From positions 1 through 64,000 of the forward strand of contig CANGMP010000001.1 in NCBI GenBank assembly GCA_947455165.1: DNA of 64,000 nt, written 5' to 3'. Every line of letters begins with the position of its first letter. The first letter of the stretch is position 1. The position numbers were made by a program, and so were the translations under genes. Below are positions 19,220 through 30,186 of this stretch, one piece after another. This stretch comes from Acidimicrobiaceae bacterium (GTDB lineage Bacteria; Actinomycetota; Acidimicrobiia; Acidimicrobiales; RAAP-2). The notes under the pieces were generated by a model, which saw nothing but the letters and a program-made list of their open reading frames with translations, was not told where the DNA came from and searched no databases.

Positions 19220-21419
19220 AGAGGAAGGCCGCTTCTTCTTCGTCCACGAAGAGTCGCAACTCTTCGATGAGTTCGGGATGATCACTCAGGCTGGGGCTCG
19301 TGGCTACGAGTTCATTGGCCACGTCACGCGCCAGCTCCAAGAGATCCTTATCACGAGCCAACGAGGCCAGCTTCAAGTCACTTCGACCTCGCTGTCGCGA
19401 TCCGAGAATGGTCCCTTCACCTCGCAGCTCTAAGTCCACCTCGGCCAGATAAAAACCATCGGTCGACTTCACGAGTGCCTCGAGTCGGGCATTGCCATCG
19501 GGCGTCGTCGGTTCACCAAAAAGAAAGCAGAAGCTCTCGAGCGAACTACGTCCCACGCGACCACGAAGCTGGTGCAACTGCGCAATTCCGAAGCGCCAGG
19601 CGTCCTCAATCACCATGACGGTGGCCTCAGGAACGTCCACGCCAACTTCAATGACGGTGGTGGCCACCAGCACCTGGAGATCGCCTCGGCGGAATCGCTC
19701 CATGGCCATCTCTTTTTCGACGTCCTTCATTTGGCCGTGCAACAGACCAACGCGCAGGCCGTTGAGTTCTCCCGCCTCAAGTCGGTCCCGTTCGGCCACC
19801 GCGCTGGCCGCCTCAATCTTTTCCGAACCTTCGACGAGCGGACAGACGACAAAGGCTCGCCGACCGGCCGCCACTTCGTCGCGCACCTTCTGCCACGACG
19901 CGGCCTCATCCTCTTCTGAACGGGCCCACGACGTGTGCACGGGACGTCGACCTTGGGGCATTTCGTCGAGAATGGTCGAGTCGAGATCACCAAAGAGCAT
20001 CAGGGCCGCGGTGCGGGGAATCGGTGTGGCCGTCATGACTAGCAGGTCGGGGTCGACGCGCTCATCACTACTGCCGCGACCCTTCTCGCGCAGAGCAGCG
20101 CGCTGCTCGACGCCAAAGCGGTGCTGTTCGTCAATAATCACGAGACCCAGCGATCGATACTCCACGTCGTCGGTTATGAGTGCGTGGGTGCCCACGATGA
20201 TGTCGGCATCGCCTCGGGCAATCGCCTCGAGAGCACGGCGGCGCTCCGGCGCCTTCAGTTTGCCCGAGAGGAGCAAGACGTTGATAGGTCGTCGTCCGCC
20301 GAGGACACGCTCGTCAGCCAGGGTCAGACCCTCTAGGTCAGAACGCAGTGAGGCAACGTGCTGTTCGGCCAGCACTTCGGTGGGGGCCATCAGGGCGGCC
20401 TGACGGCCGCCGTCGATGACCGCCAACATGGCAGTGAGGGCCACCACGGTCTTGCCTGATCCAACATCGCCCTGCAAGAGACGGTGCATCGGATGAATTG
20501 AACCGAGGTCCGTGAAGATGGCCGTAAGTGCCCGGCGCTGCGCGCCCGTGAGGGCGAAGCGGTGATTGGCGAGGAACTGACGAACGAGCGACGACTCCCC
20601 GGCCGCGAGCCCGCCGGGTGGCACGTCGATATCACTCGCACTCACGTGGTGCTGAATACCGAGGGCGTCGCGTTCAACACGCGCTCGGCGGAGGGCCAAG
20701 AGCAACTGCAGTCGAAGAAACTCATCAAAGACCAGCCGTCGTCGAGCCGGCGGCACGTCGCCGAGTTCGGCCGGTGCATGAATACCGCGAAAGGCGATCG
20801 ATCGATCGACGAGGTCGTGGCGCTGACGTAGCGAATCTTCGAGTGGGTCCGAAAGCTCCCCGGCTCGACGCAGCGACTCCTCGACGAAACCACCGATCTC
20901 CCAACTAGTAAATCCGGCCTTGCCCGAGGCCGGATAGATCGGCACCACTCGACCAACCCGGCTGGGGTCACGCTCAACGCCGGAAGCTCCGACGATGACG
21001 TCCACCACCGGGTTGGTCATCTGTCGTGCGCCCCGATACTCGGTGACCTTGCCAAAGAACATGGCCTGCGTGCCCGGGGGTAACTGGCGCTCCCGCCAGA
21101 CCTGGTTGAAAAAGACGATCTTGATGGTGTCGGTGCCGTCCGACACGGTCGCCTCCACCATGGCCTTACCGTTTTGGGTGCGACGAGAGCTGACCTTCTT
21201 GACTTCGGCAAAAATCGCAATCTCCTCACCGACGTTGAGGTCGCTGAGGTCGACTTGGCGAGTCCGGTCGACGTAGCGACGCGGGTAAGTCGTAATGAGG
21301 TCAAACACAGTGGTGATGCCCATCTGTTCGAGCGAGGCGGCTCGTTTTTCGCTGACGTGGCGCAGTTCACCAACGGCCACGTCGGCGAGACGACGTAACG
21401 GGCGTGACCCAGTGGTCAC
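19209..21419 (-). CDS. recG: ATP-dependent DNA helicase RecG
   Basis: LLQGDVGSGKTVVALTAML, DEQHRFGVEQR, QLRGRVGRS. Confidence 0.97.
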   Translation of the reverse strand: MTTGSRPLRRLADVAVGELRHVSEKRAASLEQMGITTVFDLITTYPRRYVDRTRQVDLSDLNVGEEIAIFAEVKKVSSRRTQNGKAMVEATVSDGTDTIKIVFFNQVWRERQLPPGTQAMFFGKVTEYRGARQMTNPVVDVIVGASGVERDPSRVGRVVPIYPASGKAGFTSWEIGGFVEESLRRAGELSDPLEDSLRQRHDLVDRSIAFRGIHAPAELGDVPPARRRLVFDEFLRLQLLLALRRARVERDALGIQHHVSASDIDVPPGGLAAGESSLVRQFLANHRFALTGAQRRALTAIFTDLGSIHPMHRLLQGDVGSGKTVVALTAMLAVIDGGRQAALMAPTEVLAEQHVASLRSDLEGLTLADERVLGGRRPINVLLLSGKLKAPERRRALEAIARGDADIIVGTHALITDDVEYRSLGLVIIDEQHRFGVEQRAALREKGRGSSDERVDPDLLVMTATPIPRTAALMLFGDLDSTILDEMPQGRRPVHTSWARSEEDEAASWQKVRDEVAAGRRAFVVCPLVEGSEKIEAASAVAERDRLEAGELNGLRVGLLHGQMKDVEKEMAMERFRRGDLQVLVATTVIEVGVDVPEATVMVIEDAWRFGIAQLHQLRGRVGRSSLESFCFLFGEPTTPDGNARLEALVKSTDGFYLAEVDLELRGEGTILGSRQRGRSDLKLASLARDKDLLELARDVANELVATSPSLSDHPELIEELRLFVDEEEAAFLFKS

Positions 21420-23065
21420 TACTCGATGCCGAAGAGGTACGGGTACAGCGGCTGACCACCCGGGTGGGTCTCAACAATCATGTCGGGGTAGGCCTCGTGG
21501 AGGTACTCCGTGATGCGGCGAGTGTTGGCCTGGGTGGCGCCCTCGCCTTCGATGATCGTGATGAGTTCGTGCTGCGGGGTAATCAACTTGTCGAAAAGGC
21601 GATTGGCGGCCGACGACACGGACTCGGCAATCGAGATCACGCCCTTGCCGGTAAGGCCAATCCAGTCGCCCACGCGCACTTCACCGGCGTCGGTCGTGGT
21701 GTCACGAACGGCCTGGGTGATCTCGGCGGCAATGACGCGACTCGCTGAAGCCGACATCTCACTGACGTTCTCTTCGGCCGAGGCACTCGGGTCGTAGGCC
21801 AGCAGGGCCGCGAAGCCTTCCACGATGGAGTTGGTCGGCACGACGGTGACAGGAAAGTCAACGAGGGCCGCGACCTGTTCGGCCACCGGTCGGATGTTCT
21901 TGTTGTTCGGAAGGATGACGACCTGCTCAGAACCGGTCGACTTGGCCGCTTCGACGAGCTCAGCCGTCGATGGGTTCATGGACTGGCCACCCTTGACGAG
22001 CGTGCGGACACCGAGCGAGCGGAAGATGCGACCGACGCCCTCGCCAACCACCACGGCGACAATGGCCGTTGGTGGTGCTGGTTCATCGGAGACCTCTTCG
22101 TTCAGCTGACCGGCGTGGCCCTCGCGGACCCACTTCTCCTCGACCACTTCATCGAGCAGGTCGGTGACGCGAATCTGACGGGGTCGACCAGCGTCGAGGG
22201 CTGCCTCAATGGCGGCACCGACGTCGTCGGTGTGAATGTGGCAGTTGTAGAGGCCTTCGCCACCGACAATCACGATCGAGTCACCAATACCGGCCCAGAC
22301 TTCCTTGAAGGCCGGCATCTTGGTGTCATCGGCGTCGAGCAGGTACATGACCTCGTAGCGCAGGTCGGCAATGCCGCCTTCGCCGTGCTCCTTACTCGGC
22401 TCCTGGGCGTGAACGTCGATGGACTCAACGGCCGGAGCGACCGGTAGGGCGTCCCCGGTTACGTGGTGCTGGAATGCGTCCAGCAAGAGCAAGAGTCCCG
22501 TTCCGCCCGAGTCAACGACCCCGGCCTGCTTCAGAACCGGGAGCTGCTCGGGGGTGTACGCCAGAGCGGCCGCGGCGGCTCCTCGAGAGGCTCGCACGAG
22601 GTTCTCGAGCGATCCGGTGGCGCTGGTCGCACCGACGGCAGCGGCCCGAGCGACCGAAAGAATGGTGCCCTCAATCGGACGGACGACTGCCTGGCGGGCC
22701 AGGACGTCGGCGTGCACCAGGGCATCGGCGAGGAGCGGGGCCTCAATCTCGGGCACGACGCGGAGTTTTTCCATGAGCCCGCGGAGCAACTGGGACAAAA
22801 TAACGCCGGAGTTGCCTCGGGCGCCCATGAGCGATCCGTGAGAAACGGCCTTACAGACGGCCATCATGTCGGCGTCGGCAGCCAGCTCGTCGAGCTCCTT
22901 GACGACCGATTCAATCGTCAGGGTCATGTTTGTGCCGGTGTCACCGTCGGGCACGGGGTAGACATTGAGGCGGTTAATTACCTCTTTGTGGGATCGCAGC
23001 AGGTCGGCAAAGGTGCCGATTACAGCGCGGAGGTCAGCGGCCGACAGTGTCGTTGGATTGGGCAT
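21419..23065 (-). CDS. DAK2 (DhaL)-domain protein, FakA-like
   Basis: NRLNVYPVPDGDTGTNMTLT, ARGNSGVILSQLLRG, C-terminal DegV-like half. Confidence 0.92.
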   Translation of the reverse strand: MPNPTTLSAADLRAVIGTFADLLRSHKEVINRLNVYPVPDGDTGTNMTLTIESVVKELDELAADADMMAVCKAVSHGSLMGARGNSGVILSQLLRGLMEKLRVVPEIEAPLLADALVHADVLARQAVVRPIEGTILSVARAAAVGATSATGSLENLVRASRGAAAAALAYTPEQLPVLKQAGVVDSGGTGLLLLLDAFQHHVTGDALPVAPAVESIDVHAQEPSKEHGEGGIADLRYEVMYLLDADDTKMPAFKEVWAGIGDSIVIVGGEGLYNCHIHTDDVGAAIEAALDAGRPRQIRVTDLLDEVVEEKWVREGHAGQLNEEVSDEPAPPTAIVAVVVGEGVGRIFRSLGVRTLVKGGQSMNPSTAELVEAAKSTGSEQVVILPNNKNIRPVAEQVAALVDFPVTVVPTNSIVEGFAALLAYDPSASAEENVSEMSASASRVIAAEITQAVRDTTTDAGEVRVGDWIGLTGKGVISIAESVSSAANRLFDKLITPQHELITIIEGEGATQANTRRITEYLHEAYPDMIVETHPGGQPLYPYLFGIE

Positions 23066-23150
23066 TAGCGGAAATGCTACAATCGAAAGTCGGATTTAGG
23101 TGGGTGCACAGCCCGCCCTCAGAACTCGAATTACCAGGAGAACGAACATC

Positions 23151-23360
23151 ATGGCCTCAGTTTGCGAACTTTGCGGTAAGAAGCCCTCATTCGGCATGAA
23201 CGTCTCCCACTCCCACCGTCGCACCAAGCGCCGTTGGAACCCAAACATTCAGCGCGTTCGTGCCGTTATCAACGGTTCACACACCCGAGTGAATGTCTGC
23301 ACTGGCTGCCTGCGCTCCGGCAAGGTCACCAAGCCGGTCCGCAGCACCTACACGGCCTAG
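23151..23360 (+). CDS. rpmB: 50S ribosomal protein L28
   Basis: [32 protein letters not shown] (ATG 23151, SD CCAGGAGA). Confidence 0.97.
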   Translation: MASVCELCGKKPSFGMNVSHSHRRTKRRWNPNIQRVRAVINGSHTRVNVCTGCLRSGKVTKPVRSTYTA

Positions 23361-23371
23361 TCGCCTTCTTC

Positions 23372-24325
23372 TTACAGTTCGTGCTGCCAGCCAGCACGCT
23401 CGAGTGGCGCACCCTTTAACGTCCGCACGCCAACTTCACGTACGACGAGACCAATGGCGATTGGCGTCGAGAGGCCTCGACGATGAAACGTGTCAAGTAA
23501 CCGGTCGGGATCGGCCGTCGTCATGATCAGCTCGTAGTCCTCTCCCCCACCAATGGCTTCGGCCTCGGTGGCCCCGTCGGCGACCGGCAGTTCGGTCAGC
23601 ACAAAACCGACACGTGATGCATCGGCCAAACGGTTGAAGTCAAGACCAAGTCCGTCAGAGAGATCCATCATGGCGTTCACTCCGGCGTGGCGGGCCGCCA
23701 GGCCTTCGGCCAGTCGGGGCCACGGGCGCCGGTGAGCCACGACCAAAGGATCGTCGAGTGGTGCACCTTCACGGCGGCGGCGAAGCCCTGCCGCCGAGCG
23801 GCCCAATGGTCCGGTGACAAAGATTGTGTCACCGGGTCTGGCGTCGGCTCGAAGCACTGACCCCTTGCCAGGCGTCTCGCCGATCACGGTGACGGCTACG
23901 GAAACATCACGTGAACGGGTTAGGTCGCCACCGACGATTGGACAGTGGGTCATCGCCGCGGCGTCAGCGATACCGCGGTGCAACTCTTCGAGGTCGGTGC
24001 CGGGCGGCGAGGAGACTGCGATCACCGCCGCTCGGGGACGTCCGCCCATCGCGGCCAGGTCCGAGACGGCCGAGGCGACGGCCTTAAAGCCGAGGTCCTC
24101 GAGTGGGAAGAGCGAAGTGTCGAGGTGAACCCCTAAGACTGCAACGTCGGTCGAAATGAGAGTTTCGCCCACAATTGGGGCTAAAACAGCGGCATCGTCG
24201 CCAATGTGCACTTCGCCAGAGGGGATTGTGTGTCGCCCCACGATGGCAGCGATACGCTCCAGTACGGCATCCTCGCGCCTAACTGGTTCCTGAAAGGGAA
24301 CGGGTGGGAAGTTAGACGCGGGCAA
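23372..24325 (-). CDS. thiL: Thiamine-monophosphate kinase
   Basis: IGDDAAVLAP, STDVAVLGVHLDTSL, SDLAAMGGRPRAAVIAVSSPP, DLSDGLGLDFNRLA. Confidence 0.95.
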   Translation of the reverse strand: MPASNFPPVPFQEPVRREDAVLERIAAIVGRHTIPSGEVHIGDDAAVLAPIVGETLISTDVAVLGVHLDTSLFPLEDLGFKAVASAVSDLAAMGGRPRAAVIAVSSPPGTDLEELHRGIADAAAMTHCPIVGGDLTRSRDVSVAVTVIGETPGKGSVLRADARPGDTIFVTGPLGRSAAGLRRRREGAPLDDPLVVAHRRPWPRLAEGLAARHAGVNAMMDLSDGLGLDFNRLADASRVGFVLTELPVADGATEAEAIGGGEDYELIMTTADPDRLLDTFHRRGLSTPIAIGLVVREVGVRTLKGAPLERAGWQHEL

Positions 24326-24381
24326 CGCCTCGTCCTAACTGGGCGACGTGAGCAATCACGAAAGAAAAGGAAGAAGAACAG

Positions 24382-26172
24382 GTGTCAGCCCCAACCAACA
24401 ACCAGCGACTAATCCAATGGGTTGAAGAAGTCGCCGCACTCACTACCCCCGATCGTATCCACTGGTGCGACGGCTCGGCCGAAGAGTACGACGAACTCTG
24501 TCAACTGCTCGTGGACAACGGAACGTTCACCAAGCTGTCCGACGCCAAGCGTCCGAACAGCTACTACGCCGCCAGCGACCCAGGTGACGTGGCTCGTGTT
24601 GAAGACCGTACGTACATCTGCTCCGAAAAAGAGATCGACGCCGGCCCCACCAACAACTGGACCGACCCCACCGAAATGCGCAAGACCCTCAACGGTCTCT
24701 TCGCCGGCTCCATGAAGGGACGCACCATGTACGTGGTGCCCTTCTCCATGGGACCGCTCGGCTCCAACATCTCGCACATCGGTGTTGAGATCACCGACTC
24801 GGCCTACGTGGCCGTCTCGATGCGCATCATGACCCGCATGGGTAAGGGCGCGCTCGAGGTCCTGGGTGACAAGGGCGACTTTGTCCCCTGCCTCCACTCA
24901 GTCGGCATGCCTCTCGCCGACGGTCAGGCCGATGTGCCCTGGCCGAGCGACGCAGAGAATAAGTACATCGTCCACTTCCCCGAGACCAAGGAGATCATCT
25001 CCTACGGTTCGGGTTACGGCGGTAACGCGCTGCTCGGTAAGAAGTGCTTCGCCCTTCGTATCGCCTCGACGATGGCTCGTGACGCCAACTGGCTCGCCGA
25101 GCACATGCTCATCTTGAAGCTCACGAGCCCCGCTGGCGAGACCCGCTACGTCACGGGAGCCTTCCCGAGCGCCTGCGGTAAGACGAACCTCGCGATGCTC
25201 ATCCCGACCCTGCCCGGCTGGAAGGTCGAGACGGTCGGTGACGACATCTGCTGGATGAAGCCCGGTCCGGACGGTCGCCTCTACGCGATCAACCCCGAAG
25301 CTGGCTTTTTCGGTGTGGCTCCCGGTACCAACATGGAGACCAACCCGAACGCCATGTACACAGTCGAGGCGAACTCCATCTTCACCAACACGGCCCTCAC
25401 CGCCGACGGCGACGTCTGGTGGGAAGGCATGGGTGAGCCACCAGCAGGACTGACCGACTGGAAGGGCCAGCCTTGGACCAAGGAACTGGGTACACCCGCT
25501 GCACACCCCAACGCTCGTTTCACGACGCCCGCAGCGCAGGACCCCGCCATTGCCGCCGAATGGGAAGACCCCGCCGGTGTGCCAATTGACGCCGTCTTGT
25601 TCGGTGGTCGCCGCGCCAGCGTTATTCCGCTGGTCTTTGAGTCATTCGACTGGGATCACGGTGTGTTCCTCGGTTCGATCATGGCCTCGGAGACGACAGC
25701 CGCTGCCGCCGGTGCCGTTGGCAACCTGCGTCGCGATCCCTTCGCCATGCTGCCCTTCTGCGGCTACAACATGGCCGACTACTTCGGCCACTGGTTGAAG
25801 ATGGGGGCCGTCGCTGACGCCACCAAGCTGCCGAAGATTTTCTACGTGAACTGGTTCCGTAAGGGTGACGACGGTCGTTGGCTGTGGCCTGGTTACGGCG
25901 AAAACAGCCGCGTCCTCGAGTGGGTCTTTGAGCGCTGCGCCGGTCGCGGTGACGCTGAAGAGACTCCAATTGGATTTGTTCCGAAGAAGTCGGCACTCAA
26001 CGTTGACGGACTCAACGTCACCGACGCCGACCTCACCGAGCTGCTCACCGTCAACCTTGACGAGTGGCGTACCGAAGTCGGCAGCATCCGCGAGCACTAC
26101 GCCACCTTTGGTGACCGGCTGCCCGCCAAGCTGCACGCTCAGGTTGACGCACTGGAACAGCGTCTTAAGTAG
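24382..26172 (+). CDS. pckG: Phosphoenolpyruvate carboxykinase (GTP)
   Basis: [48 protein letters not shown]. Confidence 0.98.
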   Translation: MSAPTNNQRLIQWVEEVAALTTPDRIHWCDGSAEEYDELCQLLVDNGTFTKLSDAKRPNSYYAASDPGDVARVEDRTYICSEKEIDAGPTNNWTDPTEMRKTLNGLFAGSMKGRTMYVVPFSMGPLGSNISHIGVEITDSAYVAVSMRIMTRMGKGALEVLGDKGDFVPCLHSVGMPLADGQADVPWPSDAENKYIVHFPETKEIISYGSGYGGNALLGKKCFALRIASTMARDANWLAEHMLILKLTSPAGETRYVTGAFPSACGKTNLAMLIPTLPGWKVETVGDDICWMKPGPDGRLYAINPEAGFFGVAPGTNMETNPNAMYTVEANSIFTNTALTADGDVWWEGMGEPPAGLTDWKGQPWTKELGTPAAHPNARFTTPAAQDPAIAAEWEDPAGVPIDAVLFGGRRASVIPLVFESFDWDHGVFLGSIMASETTAAAAGAVGNLRRDPFAMLPFCGYNMADYFGHWLKMGAVADATKLPKIFYVNWFRKGDDGRWLWPGYGENSRVLEWVFERCAGRGDAEETPIGFVPKKSALNVDGLNVTDADLTELLTVNLDEWRTEVGSIREHYATFGDRLPAKLHAQVDALEQRLK

Positions 26173-26183
26173 TCCACGTTCGC

Positions 26184-26213
26184 AAATGCCCCCACCGCAG
26201 GGTGGGGGCATTT
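26184..26213. terminator. Bidirectional-type hairpin between convergent pckG and MFS gene
   Basis: Perfect 13-bp stem AAATGCCCCCACC-gcag-GGTGGGGGCATTT. Confidence 0.88.
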
Positions 26214-26220
26214 CGCGTTT

Positions 26221-27519
26221 CTAGGGGCGCTTTCGAACGAAACGACGCCCGAGACCGTAGGTCAGTCCGGTGCCGAGACAAAAGATCGCCATGATGGCGT
26301 CACCGACTTGGAACCCCATAGAGATAGCCACCGGAATAATGGCCCCCATCACCCAGAGAAGTTGCTGACGAACGGCGAACTTCGCAAATGTGCGGCCTTG
26401 CTCCCCCGGCGGCACGTGCTGCTGGGTGATTGAGTCAAAGCTCGGTTGAGCAATGGCTCCGGCCAACCCGACGACGGCCGAGAGGGCAACCTGACCAACA
26501 ATTGATGGCTGCCACCAGAGATACGCCGTCGCAAGCCCCACCACGATGTGGGCCCACGCCAGCAACGTGGCATCTTCACGGGCGCCGTGGAGTCGCGTCA
26601 CAATTGCCAGGCCCACGAGCGATCCGACACCGGTGGCCGCCAGGGCTAGTCCAAACCACCCGAGCGATGCGTGGTGGTGGCGAAGACCAAAGACCAAAAG
26701 AAAACCTAAAAAGCCAGTGGCGAAGCGAAGAAAAGACATCGCCGTGAGACCCCACGCAACTTCGACTTCGTTGCGCTCACCCGTGGGGCTCTCCCAGGGG
26801 CTTTCCGTAGTGTCGTCGTGCTTGGCGCGCGGACGGGGTAGTCGAAAACTTGCGACACCAGCCAAGAAGAAGACGAAGGCCGCGACGTCCAGCACGGTGG
26901 CGGCGCCGAAGACTTTTTGCACTGCAGCACCAATAAGACCAAGGATGAGACCGGCACCGGTTCCGAGGAGTGTGAGCTGGGCATTGAAACCGGCAAAGCC
27001 CTTGGCCTTATTCGCCGCCGTTCCGGGCCAACCGGCCGCGTCTTGATTCTGCGTGGGAGCCGGCATCTGATTGGTTCGAGACATCTCGGGAACCAAGGTG
27101 CCTCGGGTAACCACGTACAGCTTTGATGCGACGAGCACCGCGAAGGCTTCGGGAAAGAGAAGCCACGAATTGAGATGGCGACTCATGAGCCAGCAGAGAA
27201 CGATACGACTTAGCCCCGAAACGGCAACGATGATTCGTCGACCATTGGCCGATCGGTCAATGAGTGGTCCAAGGAGTGGCGAGACAATCGCAAATGGGGC
27301 AAAGGTGAGGACGAGGTAGGCCAGGACCTTGCTCTTGGCCTCAGTTGGGCTGACCGAAAAGAAGAGCGACCCGGCGAGCGACACAGTGACGAGGGTGTCG
27401 CCGGCCACCATAGCCACGTGGACGGCCGCCAGGCGCCCAAAACTGGTCGTTTGGTCAAAGAGGTCAAGAAGGGCAACCCAAACGAGGGAGAAGAAACCGC
27501 GGCGCGCCATGACGACCAC
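26221..27519 (-). CDS. MFS transporter
   Basis: About 12 hydrophobic segments; MFS-type architecture. Confidence 0.85.
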   Translation of the reverse strand: MVVMARRGFFSLVWVALLDLFDQTTSFGRLAAVHVAMVAGDTLVTVSLAGSLFFSVSPTEAKSKVLAYLVLTFAPFAIVSPLLGPLIDRSANGRRIIVAVSGLSRIVLCWLMSRHLNSWLLFPEAFAVLVASKLYVVTRGTLVPEMSRTNQMPAPTQNQDAAGWPGTAANKAKGFAGFNAQLTLLGTGAGLILGLIGAAVQKVFGAATVLDVAAFVFFLAGVASFRLPRPRAKHDDTTESPWESPTGERNEVEVAWGLTAMSFLRFATGFLGFLLVFGLRHHHASLGWFGLALAATGVGSLVGLAIVTRLHGAREDATLLAWAHIVVGLATAYLWWQPSIVGQVALSAVVGLAGAIAQPSFDSITQQHVPPGEQGRTFAKFAVRQQLLWVMGAIIPVAISMGFQVGDAIMAIFCLGTGLTYGLGRRFVRKRP

Positions 27520-27567
27520 AGGCTAGAAGGTGGAGCGCGCCAGAAGCCTGACTGCTAGAACCTCGGT

Positions 27568-28413
27568 ATGCATCTTCAGTGGTTCTTTGCCAATCTTCCC
27601 CTCGCCTACGCCACGGCTTTGGCGTGGGCTCTTCTCGCCTTCGCAACTTCGTTTGTGGTTAAGCGCCACGCGATTATTGACGTCTTTTGGGGATCGGGAT
27701 TTCTCGTCGTTTTACTCGAGAGTCTGTTTGCGAGCCACCTCCACGGGGGCATGGACCACGAGACCATGCACATCTCGAATAGTTCGGTGAGCCACTGGGT
27801 CCACCTCAGCCTGCTCATTGCGGTGGCGCTATGGTCGCTACGACTTTCTCTCTACCTCGCCCTGCGTCAGCGTGGAACTGGCGAAGACACTCGATACGTG
27901 GCCATCTTGAAGAACGCCAAGGGTAAGAGCGATACCACGAAGGCGCTCAAAATCATCTACTTCACGCAAGGAACACTGCTCTTCTTGGTCTCAATCCCCC
28001 TACAGTTCGTGGCCTTTGCTTATCGCGTCTCCGTACCCGCGCTAACCATCATCGGCCTAGCACTCGCCCTCGTTGGCTTTCTCTTTGAAGCCATTGGCGA
28101 CGACCAACTTCGCCGCTTCATCGCCAATCCCGCTAATCACGGGACCACGATGAACCGCGGTCTGTGGAAATACACCCGGCACCCCAACTACTTCGGCGAA
28201 GCCGTTCTGTGGACTGGGTACTACCTCGTGGCCTGTTCGGTTCCCTGGGGATTCTTGACCATCGGATCATCGCTCCTGATGATTTACCTGGTTACATCAC
28301 TCTCCGGTAAGCCCATGCTGGAACGCAAGCTGAGCAAGACTCGAGAGGGTTACGCGGAATATATTGCTACCACTAGCTCCTTCATACCTCGCCCACCGAA
28401 GAAGCTGCACTAG
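27568..28413 (+). CDS. DUF1295 family membrane protein (steroid 5-alpha-reductase-like)
   Basis: HAIIDVFWGSGF, RGLWKYTRHPNYFGEAVLWTGYYL. Confidence 0.92.
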   Translation: MHLQWFFANLPLAYATALAWALLAFATSFVVKRHAIIDVFWGSGFLVVLLESLFASHLHGGMDHETMHISNSSVSHWVHLSLLIAVALWSLRLSLYLALRQRGTGEDTRYVAILKNAKGKSDTTKALKIIYFTQGTLLFLVSIPLQFVAFAYRVSVPALTIIGLALALVGFLFEAIGDDQLRRFIANPANHGTTMNRGLWKYTRHPNYFGEAVLWTGYYLVACSVPWGFLTIGSSLLMIYLVTSLSGKPMLERKLSKTREGYAEYIATTSSFIPRPPKKLH

Positions 28414-28424
28414 AGAGGACTGTC

Positions 28425-28895
28425 ATGTTCGATTTGATCCCCAAGGCTCTCCACGTCGGTCAAGACGAACTCCCCTTCGTCGACATCGGTGACGGCAGTT
28501 CCATGCAAGTCCTCCACATCGACCTCGACCGTGACCTCTGGGTCGTTCGCACACGTTTTCAGCCCGGCTACCAAGTCATGACCCACCGCCACACCGGTGA
28601 CGTCTACGCCTTCACCTTGAGCGGTTCGTGGCACTACCTCGAATACCCGGAAGTGAATCGCACCGGTTCGTACCTCTTTGAGCCGGCCGGTTCGACCCAC
28701 ACGCTCAACGTGCCAGCAGAAAACAGCGAGGTCACCGACGTCTTCTTTGCCATCTTTGGTAAGAACGAGAACCTCGATGCTGAGGGCAATGTCGTCTCCG
28801 TCTGGGATGCAGCCTTTATCAACCAGGTCTACCGATTGCTCTGTGAGGCCCAGGGTTATCCGGCGCCCAAGATTGTTGGCGTCGACATCGTCTAG
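28425..28895 (+). CDS. Cupin-family dioxygenase-like protein (2,4'-dihydroxyacetophenone dioxygenase-like)
   Basis: TRFQPGYQVMTHRHTGDVYAFTLSGSWHY...PAGSTHTL cupin motifs. Confidence 0.82.
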   Translation: MFDLIPKALHVGQDELPFVDIGDGSSMQVLHIDLDRDLWVVRTRFQPGYQVMTHRHTGDVYAFTLSGSWHYLEYPEVNRTGSYLFEPAGSTHTLNVPAENSEVTDVFFAIFGKNENLDAEGNVVSVWDAAFINQVYRLLCEAQGYPAPKIVGVDIV

Positions 28896-29260
28896 TTCGA
28901 AAAGCAGCCCTGGCGATAGATCGCTTCGGGCAAGACCCCCGCAACACAGGTAACCGTGCGGTCAGTCGGCCACCAGGCGTTCAGATCGGGTCGCCAGCGC
29001 AGCACCACCGTTACCCCAATGGTGTGACCCGCGTTTTCGACGTCGGCCCAAAGAAAAGACCACGGGCCGTTGCAGCCGAAACTGGTGACGCGAACGACCT
29101 TTCCATCCCCCATCTGGCTCAAGTCTCGGGCCAGGGTTGGTGCGCTGCACGATGATGACAATGGCTCGAAGGCGCTGGCCGCGGCTTGAGGTCGGGTCGC
29201 CCCAAGGAGCAGGAGCGTTGCTGCCAATACAAATGCTGCGGCGAGTCGTAGGCTCTTCAT
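28892..29260 (-). CDS. Small secreted hypothetical protein
   Basis: Signal peptide MKSLRLAAAFVLAATLLLLGATRPQAAA; Cys-containing mature part. Confidence 0.7.
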   Translation of the reverse strand: MKSLRLAAAFVLAATLLLLGATRPQAAASAFEPLSSSCSAPTLARDLSQMGDGKVVRVTSFGCNGPWSFLWADVENAGHTIGVTVVLRWRPDLNAWWPTDRTVTCVAGVLPEAIYRQGCFSN

Positions 29261-29314
29261 AACGACATTTGACCACGTTTTGAAACGAGTTCATGTTCAC
29301 TGCAAAGGACCACC

Positions 29315-29638
29315 ATGCTGATTGCCACAACCAACGACGCCCCCGGCTACAAGATCACCAAACTCATCGGTGAAGTCAGCGGACTAACGGTACGCACCCG
29401 CCACATTGGTGCCCAGCTCGGCGCTTCGCTGAAGTCAATTGTTGGCGGCGAACTGGCCGGCATGACTCGCCAACTGGCCGAGGCTCGAAGCGAGGCTATG
29501 GACCGCCTCAAGGAGTCGGCGGAGGCACTGGGCGCCAATGCCGTTATCGCCATGCGGTTTGACTCCAACGAGCTCGGTGGCGTCTACCAAGAGATCTTGG
29601 CCTACGGCACCGCAGTGGTTGTTGAACCTCTGAACTAA
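29315..29638 (+). CDS. YbjQ/UPF0145 family protein
   Basis: GEVSGLTVRTRHIGAQLGASLKSIVGGELAGMTRQLAEARSEAMDRL...LGANAVIAMRFDS. Confidence 0.93.
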   Translation: MLIATTNDAPGYKITKLIGEVSGLTVRTRHIGAQLGASLKSIVGGELAGMTRQLAEARSEAMDRLKESAEALGANAVIAMRFDSNELGGVYQEILAYGTAVVVEPLN

Positions 29639-30186
29639 TTTCCTTCAGCGGCAAAGAGCTCTTCAATGCGAGCTCGCCATGAGATCGACTCTGTCGAGAC
29701 ACCCGATTCGTGCATCGCGTCTCGCTCGGTCCGGAGCGACTTCGCCACCGAGGCGACGCCCCGTGGCAACGTGGCGCGAACGTGGTCTCGGAGATACTGT
29801 GCCAACGCGGGGGCCGAACCCTCGGATGAGACCGAAACCGTCACGGGACCCTCCCGGTGCACTGCGGTAAAGAAGAAATCGCATCGACCTGGGTCGTCGA
29901 CGACGTTGAGCCAGATTCCCCGAGCGTTTGCTTCAGCGACCACGAGATCATTGACCTCGGGCACGCCCGTTGCGGAGATGACGAGATGAAACCCTTCAAG
30001 ATCGCCGGGGGTATATCGCCGTGCTTCGTGGTGCACGCCCTCGGGCAAGGACACCAAGACTTCAGGGGAAATGACGGTGATGTTCGCCCCCTGCTCGAGG
30101 ACCAGGGCGATCTTGCTGGCCGCTACTTTCCCAGCGCCAAGGACGAGTACGCGCTTGTTGGTAAGCGACAGGGCGAGTGGCAGCAT
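29635..30186 (-). CDS. Precorrin-2 dehydrogenase / sirohydrochlorin ferrochelatase (Met8/CysG-N type)
   Basis: LPLALSLTNKRVLVLGAGKVAASKIALVLEQGANITVISPE; VNVVDDPGRCDFFFTAVHREGPVTVSVSSEGSAPALAQ. Confidence 0.92.
   Translation of the reverse strand: MLPLALSLTNKRVLVLGAGKVAASKIALVLEQGANITVISPEVLVSLPEGVHHEARRYTPGDLEGFHLVISATGVPEVNDLVVAEANARGIWLNVVDDPGRCDFFFTAVHREGPVTVSVSSEGSAPALAQYLRDHVRATLPRGVASVAKSLRTERDAMHESGVSTESISWRARIEELFAAEGN

Noticed and set aside
19492-20403. 303-aa ORF opposite recG
   Set aside because: Shadow ORF with Arg/Ser-rich composition and no motifs.
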